Assembly: GCA_951640195.1 (NCBI GenBank)
Contig: OX621165.1
Coordinates: forward strand, 1,674,001-1,738,000
From: Porpolomopsis calyptriformis
Taxonomy: Eukaryota > Basidiomycota > Agaricomycetes > Agaricales > Hygrophoraceae
Direction of reading: 5' to 3'
DNA: 64,000 bases
The notes under the pieces are model-generated. The model ran no database searches. It saw only the letters and a list, made by a program, of their open reading frames with translations, and was not told the origin of the DNA. The translations under genes and the position numbers were made by a program. Below, piece by piece: positions 10,701 through 23,245 of the stretch (positions are counted from its first letter, which is position 1; the number at the start of each line of letters is the position of its first letter).

Positions 10701-13700
10701 TGTTAAGGATTACATCGTACGCGTTCTCACCTTGGAGTGCTAGTTTGTCCCTAATGAATTTGTTGCAAGAACCAAACCTTCCCTCGTAGAACTTACGGCA
10801 GTCTCATTTCCGAGGCAAAAGCTGCTGGTGCTGGGGAAGTCGACGCTGTGACTGGAGTTGAACTCGACCTCGGGGAATTTAACAACATCAGGTTTGGAGA
10901 GGACCGGAGACTGGAAGAAGTCTCTCGTATGCTTTGTTCGTCTACCGTGCCATCAGTCAGGTTACCAGAACGCCCAGAACTCAAGTACGCCCATGATGTC
11001 ATTCTAGTATATTTTTTACCTAATGCGTATTTAGTGAACACGAACAAGCCAAAGAACAACAAGGTCAAGTTGTGCGGATAACGGAAAGGACATTCGCATT
11101 GCCATACGGGAGAGCCATGTTTACGTTCGGTTCAGTGTCTACCATCACCCGCGAATCCTACACCATCCCCAAAATGGAGTATACCGTTCGAATCCAACCT
11201 TTGAACATCGCAGCCGCACCTGACCCGGTAAAGATTCCGCCGGACTGCTTCCGATGGGCAGAATTCCACAATGGCGTGGCGGCAGGTTTGAGGATGTCCC
11301 CATCAGCTACAGGGATCGAAAGCTCGTGGATCACTTTCAATAAACCATCAGAGCTAACCCCTGAACATGCAGGATTTTTGCTTGGACTTGGACTTACCGG
11401 TCACCTCAAAGAAATGTTAACCTGGCATACGTTCGGATACCTGACACCAAAACACGATCTGACGTCCATTGCCGTACTTCTTGGATTGTCCGCTGCCAAT
11501 GTTGGAACTGGCAACCTCCACGTCACAAAATTGCTTGCGGTTCACACACCCGCTTTATTACCGACCCCAACGGTTGATCTGAATGTTTCGCTCATGACAC
11601 AAGCAGCTGGCTTGGCTGGCGTCGGCCTGCTTTATATGGGTACGAAAAATCGACGAATGGCCGAAGTCTGTCTCAACCAGATTAGCCGGAAGGATTTGGT
11701 TCAACCTGATCTCAGCAACGAACATCGCGAGGCTTACACATATTCAGCCGCACTAGGATTTGGCATGATCATGCTCGGCAAGGGTTCCTCGATCCCCGCA
11801 GATATTCGCCTGCTCTCACGACTGACCGTCCTAGTTCATGGTGATGCTAACTCATCTTTTGAGCGGAAAGCCCGACCTCCGTTTGATGTCAATTTAACCT
11901 CACCTGCCGCTACAGTCGCCCTGGGCTTGATGTATCTCAAAACAGAGCGTAAAGATGTTGTTGACATCTTGACTATTCCCGACACCGTTCTCGCTCTCAA
12001 TCATGTACAACCCAGCTTTTTGCTGTTGCGCACTTTGGCTAGATCGCTGATCATGTGGCGACTCGTTGAGCCTACCAAGGAGTGGTTGATGTCTCAAATC
12101 CCGCTAACTATTTCTCAAGCTATGGAGGAACGTATTCAAGGCAAACCCGTTGATGATGCTCTAGAACTGGCGTATTACAACATCTTGGCTGGATGCTGTT
12201 TTGCTATAGGTTTGAAGTATGCCGGGAGTGCCTGTCAGGAAGCCTATCTTGTGATTATCAGCTACTTTGATTTGTTCAGCAGATTGGTCTACTCGAACGG
12301 TTTGTGCGTTCACTTGATTCGAGGGGCAATAAACTGACATCTATACAGGTCCGGCATTCAGTCACAAAATCAAACGGGCTGCGGTCCGTGAAGGTCTTAA
12401 CTTGATTTCGGTAGCCTTGAGCATGGTTATGGCCGGCACAGGGGAAATCACCTGTTTCCGTCGATTTCGGTACGCTTATGGGATGTATCACCAAGCATTC
12501 AGGTACGGTATTCATGTGGCTACGCATATGTCACTTGGCTTGCTGTTTTTGGGAGGTGGACGTTTTACGCTGGGTACTTCAGATGCCGCAATAGCCTCCA
12601 TGGTCGCAGCCTTTTTCCCACGTTTCCATCATGTTTCGTCAGATAACAAAAGCTACCTTCAGGCCCTCCGGCATTTGTGGGTCCTCGCTGTGGAACCGCG
12701 GTGTCTGACGGCTCGTGACGTGGACACTGGTGAGGTGGTGTTCCTTCCCGTGAAGGTCACGACCCAAGAGGGTACAAATACGGTGACGACGCTCTTAACA
12801 TGTCCTACGCTGATCTCAGATATCGACCAATTGTTGTCCATCCGAGTGGATACCCCTCGTTATTGGCCATTCTATCTTGACGTAAAGAATTTCCCCCGGC
12901 ACAAAACCTGCTTGCTCCGCAATCAGACGCTCTATGTCAAGCGCCGCACCGCCTTCTTGAGTTATACGGAAGATCCTAGAGGCAGTCGTAGTATGTTTGT
13001 GCGGTCGGATTCCTCCGCTGGGGATGCTGCCACTCTCGACTTCCCCCAGTTGAGAGACAAAAAGTCACATTCGGCCCGCGATTTTTCTGAATTCATCACA
13101 TCTTTTTCTAATGATGTCTTCTTTCTTGCTTTCGCCGATCATTTTGCTCGCGACAACGCGGAGACGACGGCCGAGGAAGTTTTCCTCGCATACTGCCATG
13201 CCAGCTTGATCGACAGTATTCTCCAGGACAAACCGCAGACATTGCAGCTGCACCTTACTCTGTATCGGTACCGCCGGATGTCACCTTCATCTCGGTACTT
13301 CCATTTAAGGTTACAAGACCTGCGATTTGCATCTTCTTTTTATAGCCGGATCTTCGAAGCACGCTTCAGTGGACGAAGCGAAAATAATGCGCGACCGCCT
13401 CTCATACGAGAATCGACCGTCTCTGGTGTCCTCTATTCTCTAGACGGACAGCTTGATAATCTTCGGCATCATCCCCAACTTCTCGGGGCTCTGAGACAGT
13501 ATGCACGCGGGGAAGTGCTAACGGCATCGGAAGTTTCCGAAGATTCTATTACCACTTGGCAATTACTGGCGTGGTATCTCCTGCGCGAGAGTGTGCCCGT
13601 ATCGACTCTGCTTGTGATGTTACAGGGACTCGCGCGAGATGCGCATGCCCAGTGCCTGGGTGCGCCTCCACCAGAGGGTACGAGTGATGACCAAGTCTTG

Positions 13701-13814
13701 GCTGAAGGGATCAAGGAAATTCTGCATGCAACGGGAGTGAAGATGACGACGTGGTTGGGCGTAGGGTGGTCGATCCGATCGGTTGGTGACATTATTGACG
13801 CTTGGAGATCGTGA
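7750..13814 (+). CDS. APC1: Anaphase-promoting complex subunit 1 (APC1)
   Basis: This is the largest scaffold subunit of the APC/C ubiquitin ligase, a nuclear complex driving mitotic exit. The product is about 1,900 aa. The N-terminal half (to about 9500) is the beta-propeller region, with blocks such as ALYSLTRGEDHTLKVACLP. The middle has TPYRHECLLRLAPVICRLA and YGSLISEAKAAG. The C-terminal half contains the PC-repeat region typical of APC1: HAGFLLGLGLTGHL, DLTSIAVLLGLSAANVGTG, AAGLAGVGLLYMGT, LGLMYLKTERKDV and HVQPSFLLLRTLARSLIMW. At least five introns can be placed, near 9133-9181, 10194-10239, 10730-10789, 10985-11034 and 12294-12346. I chose ATG 7750 because anything upstream is poly-T. 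Its stop is 124 bp from that of the convergent DAHP synthase gene. Confidence 0.93.
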
Positions 13815-13938
13815 CGGCGACACCGGACACGGACGGAAAGAGCGCTTCCGCTTAATGTAAACTGAGATTGACATAGAAACTGTAGCTTAGATTTTCCAAG
13901 GAATGTGTACAACACCAGTCTAATACTCTAGATCAGCA

Positions 13939-15487
<1,549 letters not shown>

Positions 15488-15524
15488 GATCTTTGATGAT
15501 CAAAGTGAGTGAAAATATTAGATA
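15488..15524. promoter_or_regulatory. Very short bidirectional intergenic region (DAHP synthase / PIH1)
   Basis: Only 37 bp separate the two divergent start codons. Promoter elements and 5' UTRs must therefore overlap the neighbouring transcription unit on at least one side. The stretch contains a tttgatgatcaaag palindrome-like block at 15492-15505. Confidence 0.6.
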
Positions 15525-16646
15525 ATGTCCTCCTTGTCCTTCGTCGCGTTGAAGCCGATTCCTGGTTTCTGTGTGAAATCTGCCGTTCTTCAAGATGGCT
15601 CATACACCACCTCAGCCTCAAGCAACAGCCAGGACAAGTTCGTTCTCGGAGAGTCTACTTCCAGTCGCAAGACCACAGCCATCCCCAAGGGTCTCAAAGT
15701 ATTCATTAACATTGCCTGGGATCCCAATGTCCCTAAACCTCCGGAAGGAGTTGAACTTGCCATTCAGGACGCGTTTGATGGGAGTGGCGGTGCCGATGCT
15801 TGGTATCTGCCCGTCGTTATATCTGACGGACGAGAGGACAAAGACAAAGGTCGGTGGAAAGCATCTCAAGCTTTACTTGAGTGATTCCAAATGATATTCA
15901 GCCGGAAAGCCTGCTCTCACTTTCGACGCTGTCTTCAATTCGTCCCTCAAATCCCGATCTCTCAAGGACTCCGAATTTAAACTTTACATCATCGGTCAGT
16001 CCCTCGCAACACCCGCTGACCGCGTCTGATCGACATTGGGTAGAACTCGCTCTTCAACGCATCGAGGCTCAAACCTCGCTTCCTCTTTCTCGGAAAATCA
16101 GCATCCCGAACATCGCTTCCAAGGGTAAACTTGATCCACGCACAGTCCGCATTCCACATACCGTCAATCAACGAAAATTAATCGAAGAGTTGCCATCCAA
16201 AACGGAGTCCGACGATTCGCATCAGTCAAATACTCCGAGAGCCACATCGAAACCTGTGGAAGCAGCCGCGACAGTTCCAACTCTGACATCGTCTCCCACC
16301 CTAGAAACGCCTTCATGGACGTGGGCGAGGAAAGGGGACCACATTCTGATAACGATACATGTGCCAAAATTGGTGCGTCTTATCCTCATCTCCGTAAAAT
16401 CTCCTCTTGTCATACCTCCACCAGACTCGCTCCCTTATCCCATCTTCGTCCCTCGACCTAGAAACACGCCGTGTCCTTCTCCACATTCCTCAACTATATT
16501 GTTTAGATATCAACCTCGACCTTTCGAATCGCGATCTGGCCGTTTCGCCTCATGCCCTCACACTCAAAAAGATGCGCAATTTTGATGTGGACGGTGCCAA
16601 AGCGCAGTGGCGTGTATCAGAAGGTTCCATCGTGCTCACTGCGTAA
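15525..16646 (+). CDS. PIH1: PIH1-domain protein (R2TP/HSP90 co-chaperone type)
   Basis: The PIH1 N-terminal domain is visible: KVFINIAWDPNVPKPP, ADAWYLPVVISDGREDKD, then after an intron AGKPALTFDAVFNSS and KLYIIELALQRIE. The variable linker is Ser/Thr-rich. The C-terminus has a CS-like beta-strand pattern (HILITIHVPKL, LLHIPQLYCLDINLDLS, MRNFDVDGAKAQWRV). Three short introns (about 15856-15901, 15994-16045 and 16376-16425) restore frame exactly. Known family: Pih1 links HSP90 to the Rvb1/Rvb2 ATPases and TEL2 clients for assembly of snoRNPs, PIKKs and RNA polymerases. Start ATG 15525 is the only one compatible with the domain start. It converges on the LIM gene. Confidence 0.85.
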
Positions 16647-16759
16647 ATCCGCATTTTCTGGGAACATCTTTTCGCACATCAATGTGCCTCATTGGCGTAC
16701 AATAATGCAAAAGTACACATAACAACAAGTAACTCTCGTTAGTATCGTGAATATATTCG

Positions 16760-18103
16760 TCAACCGCCAGCCTTTCCAAGCAACGCATATCCGCCCCCGC
16801 GTGGACCGTAGAGCTTGAAAAAGGACATTTGGATGTGAATTCAGTTTCACACATGCAAATTGGAGACCATACCTTGCCATAACATCGATGACAAAACGGC
16901 TCTCCGTCCTTCTCGGTCAGTCTGGTGGAGTCGAGACCTACGTTACACTCTGTGCACTTTAGGCAGCCTTTGTGGTATGTCTTTCCAACCGCCTTGAGTT
17001 GCTCCGCGAAATACACGCTCTTCCCACATCGACCACAGCTGGGTGTGCCACTTCCCCAAGTCCTTGTGGGAGTAGACTGGTTCGTTGTTAATGCCGCTCC
17101 ATACCTCGTGCCTGTTCCTGCGCCCATCACGGTCCCTGTCGATGTCGACATCAAGGGCGTGAACGACTTAGTTGAATTGGGGGCCGCCATCGAATTTGAG
17201 CGGTCAAGCACGCCAACACTCTTCGAGTATCCATGTGCATATTTGTCCGTTCGAGTGGAACTAGAGGGTATAGCGTTAGGTGATTCTCCTGCTTCGCCGA
17301 CTGAATCACCGTGGGGAAACGAAGGTCGTTGCGGTGAAGCTGGCCGCGGATCTGGGCTGTCGTTCTCCTCCTCTTCGTTGATTGTTGACCATCGATCATT
17401 GGAAGAGTGTGCGTATGAACGAGTGGTATTATCTTTGACAGGTGAGGGAATATATTCAGCATCCTTTACTGGACTGGAACGGTGTGCGGAAAGTTCAACA
17501 TTAGATGATAACGTTGGCACTGGTGAGGAGGTCAGTGATATAGAAAGTCCTGGAAGGATGAACGGTTTGCCTTTGACCGGTGAGGAGGAGCGATGCGGGA
17601 GATTGGCTTGGCGTAAATCGCGTGTGCCAAAGTTCTTGACATGGCAAGATTTGCTATCGGAAGATATGAGCGGAACTTGTTGTGTGGTGGATTAAAAGTG
17701 TTGCCTACCAGTAAGGCTGAGCAGAAGAGGGAAGTATGTCAGAGAGGTAGAAGAGCGAAGTAGAAATGTGACAGACCTGTTGGTCGTGTTCCAATAGTGT
17801 ATAGGAATCCAACCGCTTGTTGCATATTGTGCAGGCTAAACACGGCTGGAGTAAGATGTCCATTAGGACTTACAGATATGCCATTGACAGGATGCGCCTT
17901 GCCTTGTGGTAAAGCTATGAAACCGCATATTAACAGAGATCGTTCAAGGCTGGCCGTATGCACTCACCTTTCTCCCTGGGCCCATAACCTAACGGAAAGG
18001 TTCGGTATGAATGCTTCTGGAGAACGATGCGACTGACCTGCTCTGCAGCATAGACCGCTGTGTTGCACCTAGGGCAAAGAGGAGTCCCTCCGAACGGGTG
18101 CAT
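16760..18103 (-). CDS. Two-LIM-domain protein (CRP type) built from microexons
   Basis: LIM domain 1 begins MHPFGGTPLCPRCNTAVYA and is assembled from tiny exons: VMGPGRK (17968-17988, 21 nt), LYHK (17903-17914, 12 nt), PCLACTICNKRLDSYTL (to about 17787), PYC from an 8-nt exon (17709-17716), then SCHVKNFGTRDL. All eight zinc ligands are then present. A Ser/Thr/Pro-rich linker of about 170 residues follows. LIM 2 starts CGRCGKSVYFAEQLK, continues KTYHKGCLKCTECNVGLDS and EPFCHRCYGK, and ends after an intron in LYGPRGGGYALLGKAGG. LIM domains bind protein partners; CRP-type fungal proteins usually act on actin or polarity. The LYHK/PCL junction uses a GC-AG intron (17846-17902). No continuous ORF covers the gene, so automated callers may miss LIM 1. 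Confidence 0.86.
17846..17902 (-). other. GC-AG intron inside LIM domain 1
   Basis: On the minus strand the 12-nt exon ctttaccacaag is followed by gcaagg, and the next exon starts after ctccag. Only this GC..AG join gives YHKPCLACTIC in frame. The GT donor 27 bp downstream brings in a stop or destroys the zinc ligands. Intron length is 57 nt. Confidence 0.8.
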
Positions 18104-18267
18104 GATGGTAGGTATGAGGAGACGCGCAGCTATGACTCGTTATTAGTCATCCACGTGAGTCGTACTATTTTCCCACGATTTAAAGCTCCGCACACTGATC
18201 CAAACTGAAAATCGATGACCGAAATTTTGAGTCCATCTCCTTCCTCTACCATCAAAGCTACCTGAAC

Positions 18268-19090
18268 ATGTCCGACGACGAGCATCATAATCAGACGTTT
18301 GAGCAGGTCATTCGCACCTTGTCCTATGAATGTGATCAGCACAATAATGATATATACATTTTTTTTTTTTTTTTTACATCAGGTTAATGCCGGGGCTTCG
18401 GCCACTTTCCCTATGCAATGCTCTGCCTTGCGTAAAAATGGCCATGTCGTTATCAAAGGTAGGCTGCTCCGCGGTATCCTCATCTCACTGACCGATCGAC
18501 CCCTCAGGTCGACCCTGCAAGATCGTTGAAATGTCGACCTCCAAGACTGGCAAGCACGGTCACGCCAAGGTTCATCTTGTGGCCATCGACGTTAGTCAAT
18601 CTTCATGAGCATTCATCTTTGAAATCTCATCGTCCTGCGTAGATCTTCACTGGAAAAAAGCTGGTAAGTCTATCCTTTGCTGCTTACCTGTTATCAAATC
18701 CAATTTCACATATCACAGGAAGATATTTGTCCTTCCACCCACAACATGGATGTCCCTAATGTTACCCGTAACGAATACCAGCTTGTAAGAATTAACACAT
18801 CCCTGTCGCCAGACATTCATTCACCTCGCTCTGCAGGTAAACGTCGACGACGGTTTCCTCAACCTCATGACTCAAGACGGAACTTCCAAGGATGACGTGA
18901 AGGTTCCGGAGGGCGATCTCGGCAAGCAGATTCAGGCCGAGTTCGACGAAGGAAAGGACCTTTTGGTTACGATTGTCAGTGCCATGGGAGAAGAACAGGT
19001 AAACGGTCCCACTCGACCTAACCCCATATACTAACTCTCATTCCCTCTCAGGCCATTTCCGTAAAGGAGGCCCCGAAGGGGGCCACTTGA
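18268..19090 (+). CDS. eIF5A: Translation factor eIF5A
   Basis: This is the full eIF5A family protein, about 160 aa once introns are removed. It starts [13 protein letters not shown], then [74 protein letters not shown], then the OB-fold C-terminus ([26 protein letters not shown]) and ends EAPKGAT. The hypusine site is the Lys of the [12 protein letters not shown] loop, the substrate of deoxyhypusine synthase and hydroxylase. Introns are at 18307-18382, about 18461-18508, about 18594-18642, and several more up to about 19051. The first intron ends in a 16-T polypyrimidine run. The 164-bp gap to the LIM start is a divergent promoter. eIF5A promotes translation elongation and termination at difficult motifs. 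Confidence 0.96.
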
Positions 19091-19974
19091 CCCTCAAAGG
19101 TGAACATCGGTGTCCAATTTATTCACGTGACTATGTCTTTTTATCTGCCGCCTTAGAATCCTCCTTTCCTCAACCCGTCCGTCTTTTGGTGTATCTGTTC
19201 TCTTCACGATTCTCATTTATGCGCATCTGCTCCTGTCCCATCAGTTGATCCCTGTTCTGTCGCTGAGAGATGTTTGAAGCAGCCTACGTACCTGGCGAGG
19301 ATAATGTATTATTGGATGATAGAATGCCTTCTCCACGCAACAAGATTCTTGGTGAGGGATTTCCTATGGGCGTCATGTATTTATCAATTGTTGTGCGTCT
19401 GAGCGGTAAAAGTCACGCCCGCGTAGTCTAACTGGCATTCGAACGCCCCTCCCGTTGAACTTGAAACACGCATGCGCTGCTTGATCTTACGTCCTGCTGC
19501 CCACAATGACGACGCTGATCATCATGAATTTAGGCATTTAGACCTTCCAATTTCATCTTTAGGAATGTCAATAATATTGGACAGGCAAACGTAAAAGCCA
19601 ATCAACGTTTCAACTGTCTTCGCTGTAACATGCGATGTGGGAGGCAATATAGTCATTCCTAAGACTTCGAAGATATACAAAGGCAGCGGTAAAGATGACC
19701 AGTTGACATGCTACACTGCTTGACGTGCAAGACAAATTAACTTTGAGACGATCCATCTTCAAAAAGATGACACAAAAAAAATACCAAAATTGTTCCCATT
19801 CGAGTTCCTCGTGTTTCCACCAGTTTCAAACTGTATCCGCTGCTACCCATCGAGAACTGCCTATACAATTAGATTATAACTACAGTAAGAACAGAGGAGT
19901 GTTCAACTGTGAACCTTTCAGACTCTTGCGGACTCGGACAGGGCCAATGAAGAAAACATACCATTATGAGTGAG
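19091..19974. other. Intergenic region between convergent eIF5A and the RRM/zinc-finger gene
   Basis: This stretch of 884 bp lies between two 3' ends. No ORF with family signals, tRNA or repeat was recognised. Short open frames (for example 19725-19973) look like chance. Confidence 0.5.
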
Positions 19975-22778
19975 TTAAGAAGCATTGATAGTCGGCATGA
20001 AATCCCGACTGTCTTTCCGGGTACCGCTCATCAAGTCTTGATTGTTAGGCAACGCGAGGCCGGAGAGTGTTTTCGTCTCTTCACCATCTAAACGCCATAT
20101 GTTGCCCGGGGGCAGGATCAACGTTGAATCTTTGGACACGCATCCACGAGGGACACGCAACGAAGATGGAACTGTCTCATCATAGTCTTCGAAGGACAAA
20201 TCCGCGGACGAAGTTGATGAGGGTGATAAAGTCGGGGATTGAATGATGTCTTGCAGGAACGACGGCAATAAAGGAGCCGGTGTGTGCATGTGAATGGGTG
20301 TGCCGGACCCGGCAGAAGTTGGGAAGGAATTCGGGGAAGGTTGACGGTAACCAGAGGTCTGATAAATTGGTCGAGCATTCGTGTACTGTGCATTCAGATC
20401 AAGGTGAGATTGTGATCGGAGAACGGGGCCGTGGGGTTTGGGAGGAGATATATCAACGAAAGGCCGCTGACATTGTGGTGGCGTAAGAGATTGTGACCGT
20501 AGGGTATTGGAAGGGGCTGTGGAGGAAGATGGACTTGAAGGCGCGATTTGACTCTGGTTTAGAACGGAGGTGAGGAGCGCAATACGCTCGGCTTGAACGG
20601 CGGCCGAAATTGAATCCCCATTGCCTTCGGCGTCTGTGATAAGTAAAATGAATACAAGACTCTTCAGAGGCGAAATAGGAGTTATTTACATGGAAAGCAG
20701 GTCTGGCAAACTTTCCGGCGCCGCCAGTTCAAGTAATTGCATTTTAGACAAATCCAGTCGCCTGGTTGATGTTCGATGGGTCCACGATTGCCAGTATTCA
20801 AAATGGGCGGTTGCTAATGCAATGATCAGTTATGCAACACTTACATGAAGCTTCAACTCGACTCGCCGGAATTCCGCTGATCGCGCTTGGGCGAATCTGG
20901 CCTTGTTCGGGGAGTGGCTCATTGTCTGGCCAATACATCACACACGGCGCCAAGGGGTCGGATGAGATATTTTGAACCTTGCCTCCATTGGCAAAAGCGC
21001 GACCTGAAGGAGTGAGTAGAGGATGCGAATGGCCAGGCGGCTTGGAAATGGTTTGAAGCTGGGATGTGGGATATGAAGTCGGATGAGGAAAAGAGAACGG
21101 TGCCGAAGGAAGAGGGGAAGTTGGTGAGGCAGTCGGCGATGATACAAAACGAGGCGAAGCAAGTGAACGTGGTGGGGAGTGGGGTCTTCGGAGATGAGGT
21201 GAGGTGGGTCCACGAGGATGTCCACAACCGATGCACGATACATTGCGTCTGTGTGAGCGAGAATCGTCGGCTAAAAAGATGGTTGAGAGTTCATAGCAGA
21301 AACATACCCAAAGTTGTGAGCGGCGCAACTTGGCGAATTACAACTGGAAAATGCAAGTCAGCATTGGTGTGATCGCGATCGCTCTGAAACTGAGATAAAA
21401 TTGGCGCAATATGACATATTGGTGGGACTTTTGTCTCAGTTTCAAACGAGCTTGGTTGCCACGGAGGAGAGAGGGCACCTACATCCAATCACCGAACCTA
21501 AAACTAGTTCTAGGGTTTGGTGGGTTGCTAGAGATAGTGTAATCTCGCCTTGGCAGAGTGACGGTGGAGTCAAGGTCAGATTTGGCCGCTGGAGTTGCCG
21601 CTACCTGTTCCCGAGAGTATGGGTTAGAGGTAGGGCCAGTCATGCGAGGAGTGTGCTGGGAAACTGAGGTGCTAAAGCAGTTTGATCGAAGGAACGAGGG
21701 GTCCTGAGGATTCGCACTGTGCCACTCCTCGATGAACGGCGTGTAATTACTGACTTGGAAACGTCGTAGCTTATGAAAAGGTTCTAAGTCGCTTTCAAGA
21801 GCAGGCATGGCGAGTGATCCGGAGAGGGTGAGAGCGGCGCAAGCCTGACATTACCGTTAGCACAGTATGGTGATACGAGAGAGGGAATATGTAAGGAAAA
21901 AAAAAAAAAAAAAAAAAATAGGCCACTCGGAAATGTGAGTCGAAGGAGCCCGTGTTCCTGACCCAGAAAAAAAAATCATTTGACTCAAAAAAAAAAAAAA
22001 TTACGTTGTCATCGACAACATCAAATTGAGACATGATTGGTCATCGGAACACGTGGAACGCGGCGCATGGCCGTAAAAGGAAGTTGATCCGCCCAACACG
22101 TGGACATCCAGAACCGAGAACTCATCTACGATCGTTGGTGCCACTCACCTCTTCATGAAAGCGAAAGACGGCCCACACGGTTTCTTTTTCGTGTGCGGGT
22201 GCATTGTAGTCTTCGCGCAACGCCCACATCGTAACCGGGGTGGGGAAACCCTTGGGCTTTACGGGAATGATTCTCACTCGGTTGATGGAATGACAAAGAA
22301 AAAATTGAGCTTACGTTTTGTTCACCGAAAATCGCAGACGGAGATGTCGAAGAATGTGGTAAATTAAAGAGCTGTTCGGCATGACGTGAGACGGTTGCAT
22401 TCGTCTCAGAAAGACACCACTCACACGGATAACTCGGGAGCGGGTGTTGAGAAATTCGGTGATGGACTGAGAAAGGTAAGGGTGGTCGAGATCGCTGGAG
22501 GCTGAGGAGGTAGGCGACACGTCGTTTGCGTTCGGCTTCGGAGCGAAGGTGTCTATGATGGTCGGAAGCTCGTCACCGTACCCCCGGGGCGAGCATTCAT
22601 GCCGAGAGGGTGGGTGCACAGAGAGGGTTCTAGGGTATGAAAGCGAGGGACGGGATAAGCAAGGCAGCGAGAGGGGCGTGCTCTGCAAGCGGGACACCAT
22701 GTGCTCAGCGGTGGGATAGACGAAGGGGGCAGAATGGGTTGGAGTTGAGTTCGGGTTGTTATCTGGATTTTGATGCAT
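19975..22778 (-). CDS. RNA-binding protein with RRM and two RanBP2-type zinc fingers (NRP1/ARP-like)
   Basis: The N-terminus is Pro/Ser-rich. An RRM follows, with RNP2-like SRVIRLFNLP and RNP1-like ETVWAVFRFHEE joined to ACAALTLSGS across a 304-nt intron; KLRRFQVSNYTPFI ends it. Zinc finger 1 is assembled from three exons: FRFGDW, then ICNSPSCAAHNFG, then RNVSCIGCGHPRG (W-x-C-x4-C-x3-N-x6-C-x2-C). Zinc finger 2 is PGDWICLKCNYLN followed by WRRRKVCQTCFPC. The tail is Ser/Pro-rich and ends DFMPTINAS. The RRM plus two RanBP2 fingers matches yeast Nrp1 and fungal proteins often labelled asparagine-rich protein. RanBP2 fingers of this type bind single-stranded RNA; a stress-granule or mRNA role is inference. 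The start is the ATG at 22778, though an upstream exon cannot be excluded. Confidence 0.8.
21845..22148 (-). other. Unusually long A/T-tract intron in the RRM gene
   Basis: The intron runs from GAAGAG|gtgagt to gtcag|GCTTGC and is 304 nt, against the usual 50-60 nt here. It contains three homopolymer T runs (sense strand) and, near its 5' side, an open stretch of about 40 codons. The join HEE|ACAALTLSGS fits the RRM helix, so I treat all of it as intron. Confidence 0.6.
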
Positions 22779-23245
22779 GGGTGGAAGATCATTCTTGGGA
22801 GAAATGGGAATATGTCTAGCAAGTAAGACGAGAACGAAGGCGGGCGACTCTTGCCAGATCTGTCTTAATTAGACATGGGGCAAAGGTCTGCAGAAGAAGC
22901 GAACCCGGGTCAAAAGGGAAACGCGAATCTGAGAGGAGGAGAAGAAGGACGAGGAGGGGTGAAACTGGAGAGAATAGGCTATTTAAGGAGGGCTGCATTG
23001 GCCACTTTGAATTTTTTTTTCGGTCTTGACGCTTGGACGCGCGCTTTGTGAGCACAAAGCCGATAACATTTATTTTTATTTAAATTTCGAGATTCGATAG
23101 CCAAATAGGGTTAAATTATGTAATCATTCCCCTTACCACTCCGATCGAAAGCAGATTCAGACCCTCGTCCATGGATCCCCGAACGATTTTCATTTTTGTT
23201 TGCCTGTTTCACCGCACGAGCCGTATCCCTTTTTCAAATTTATTG
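22779..23245. other. Gap upstream of the RRM gene and downstream of the helicase stop
   Basis: This 467-bp stretch holds the promoter and 5' UTR of the RRM gene and the 3' region of the helicase gene. It is AT-rich around 23065-23130. No additional gene was recognised. Confidence 0.5.

Noticed and set aside
19420..19470. tRNA-like segment (tagtctaactggca followed by ttcgaac)
   Set aside because: D-loop-like and T-loop-like words occur, but no acceptor stem or anticodon arm can be paired in either orientation.
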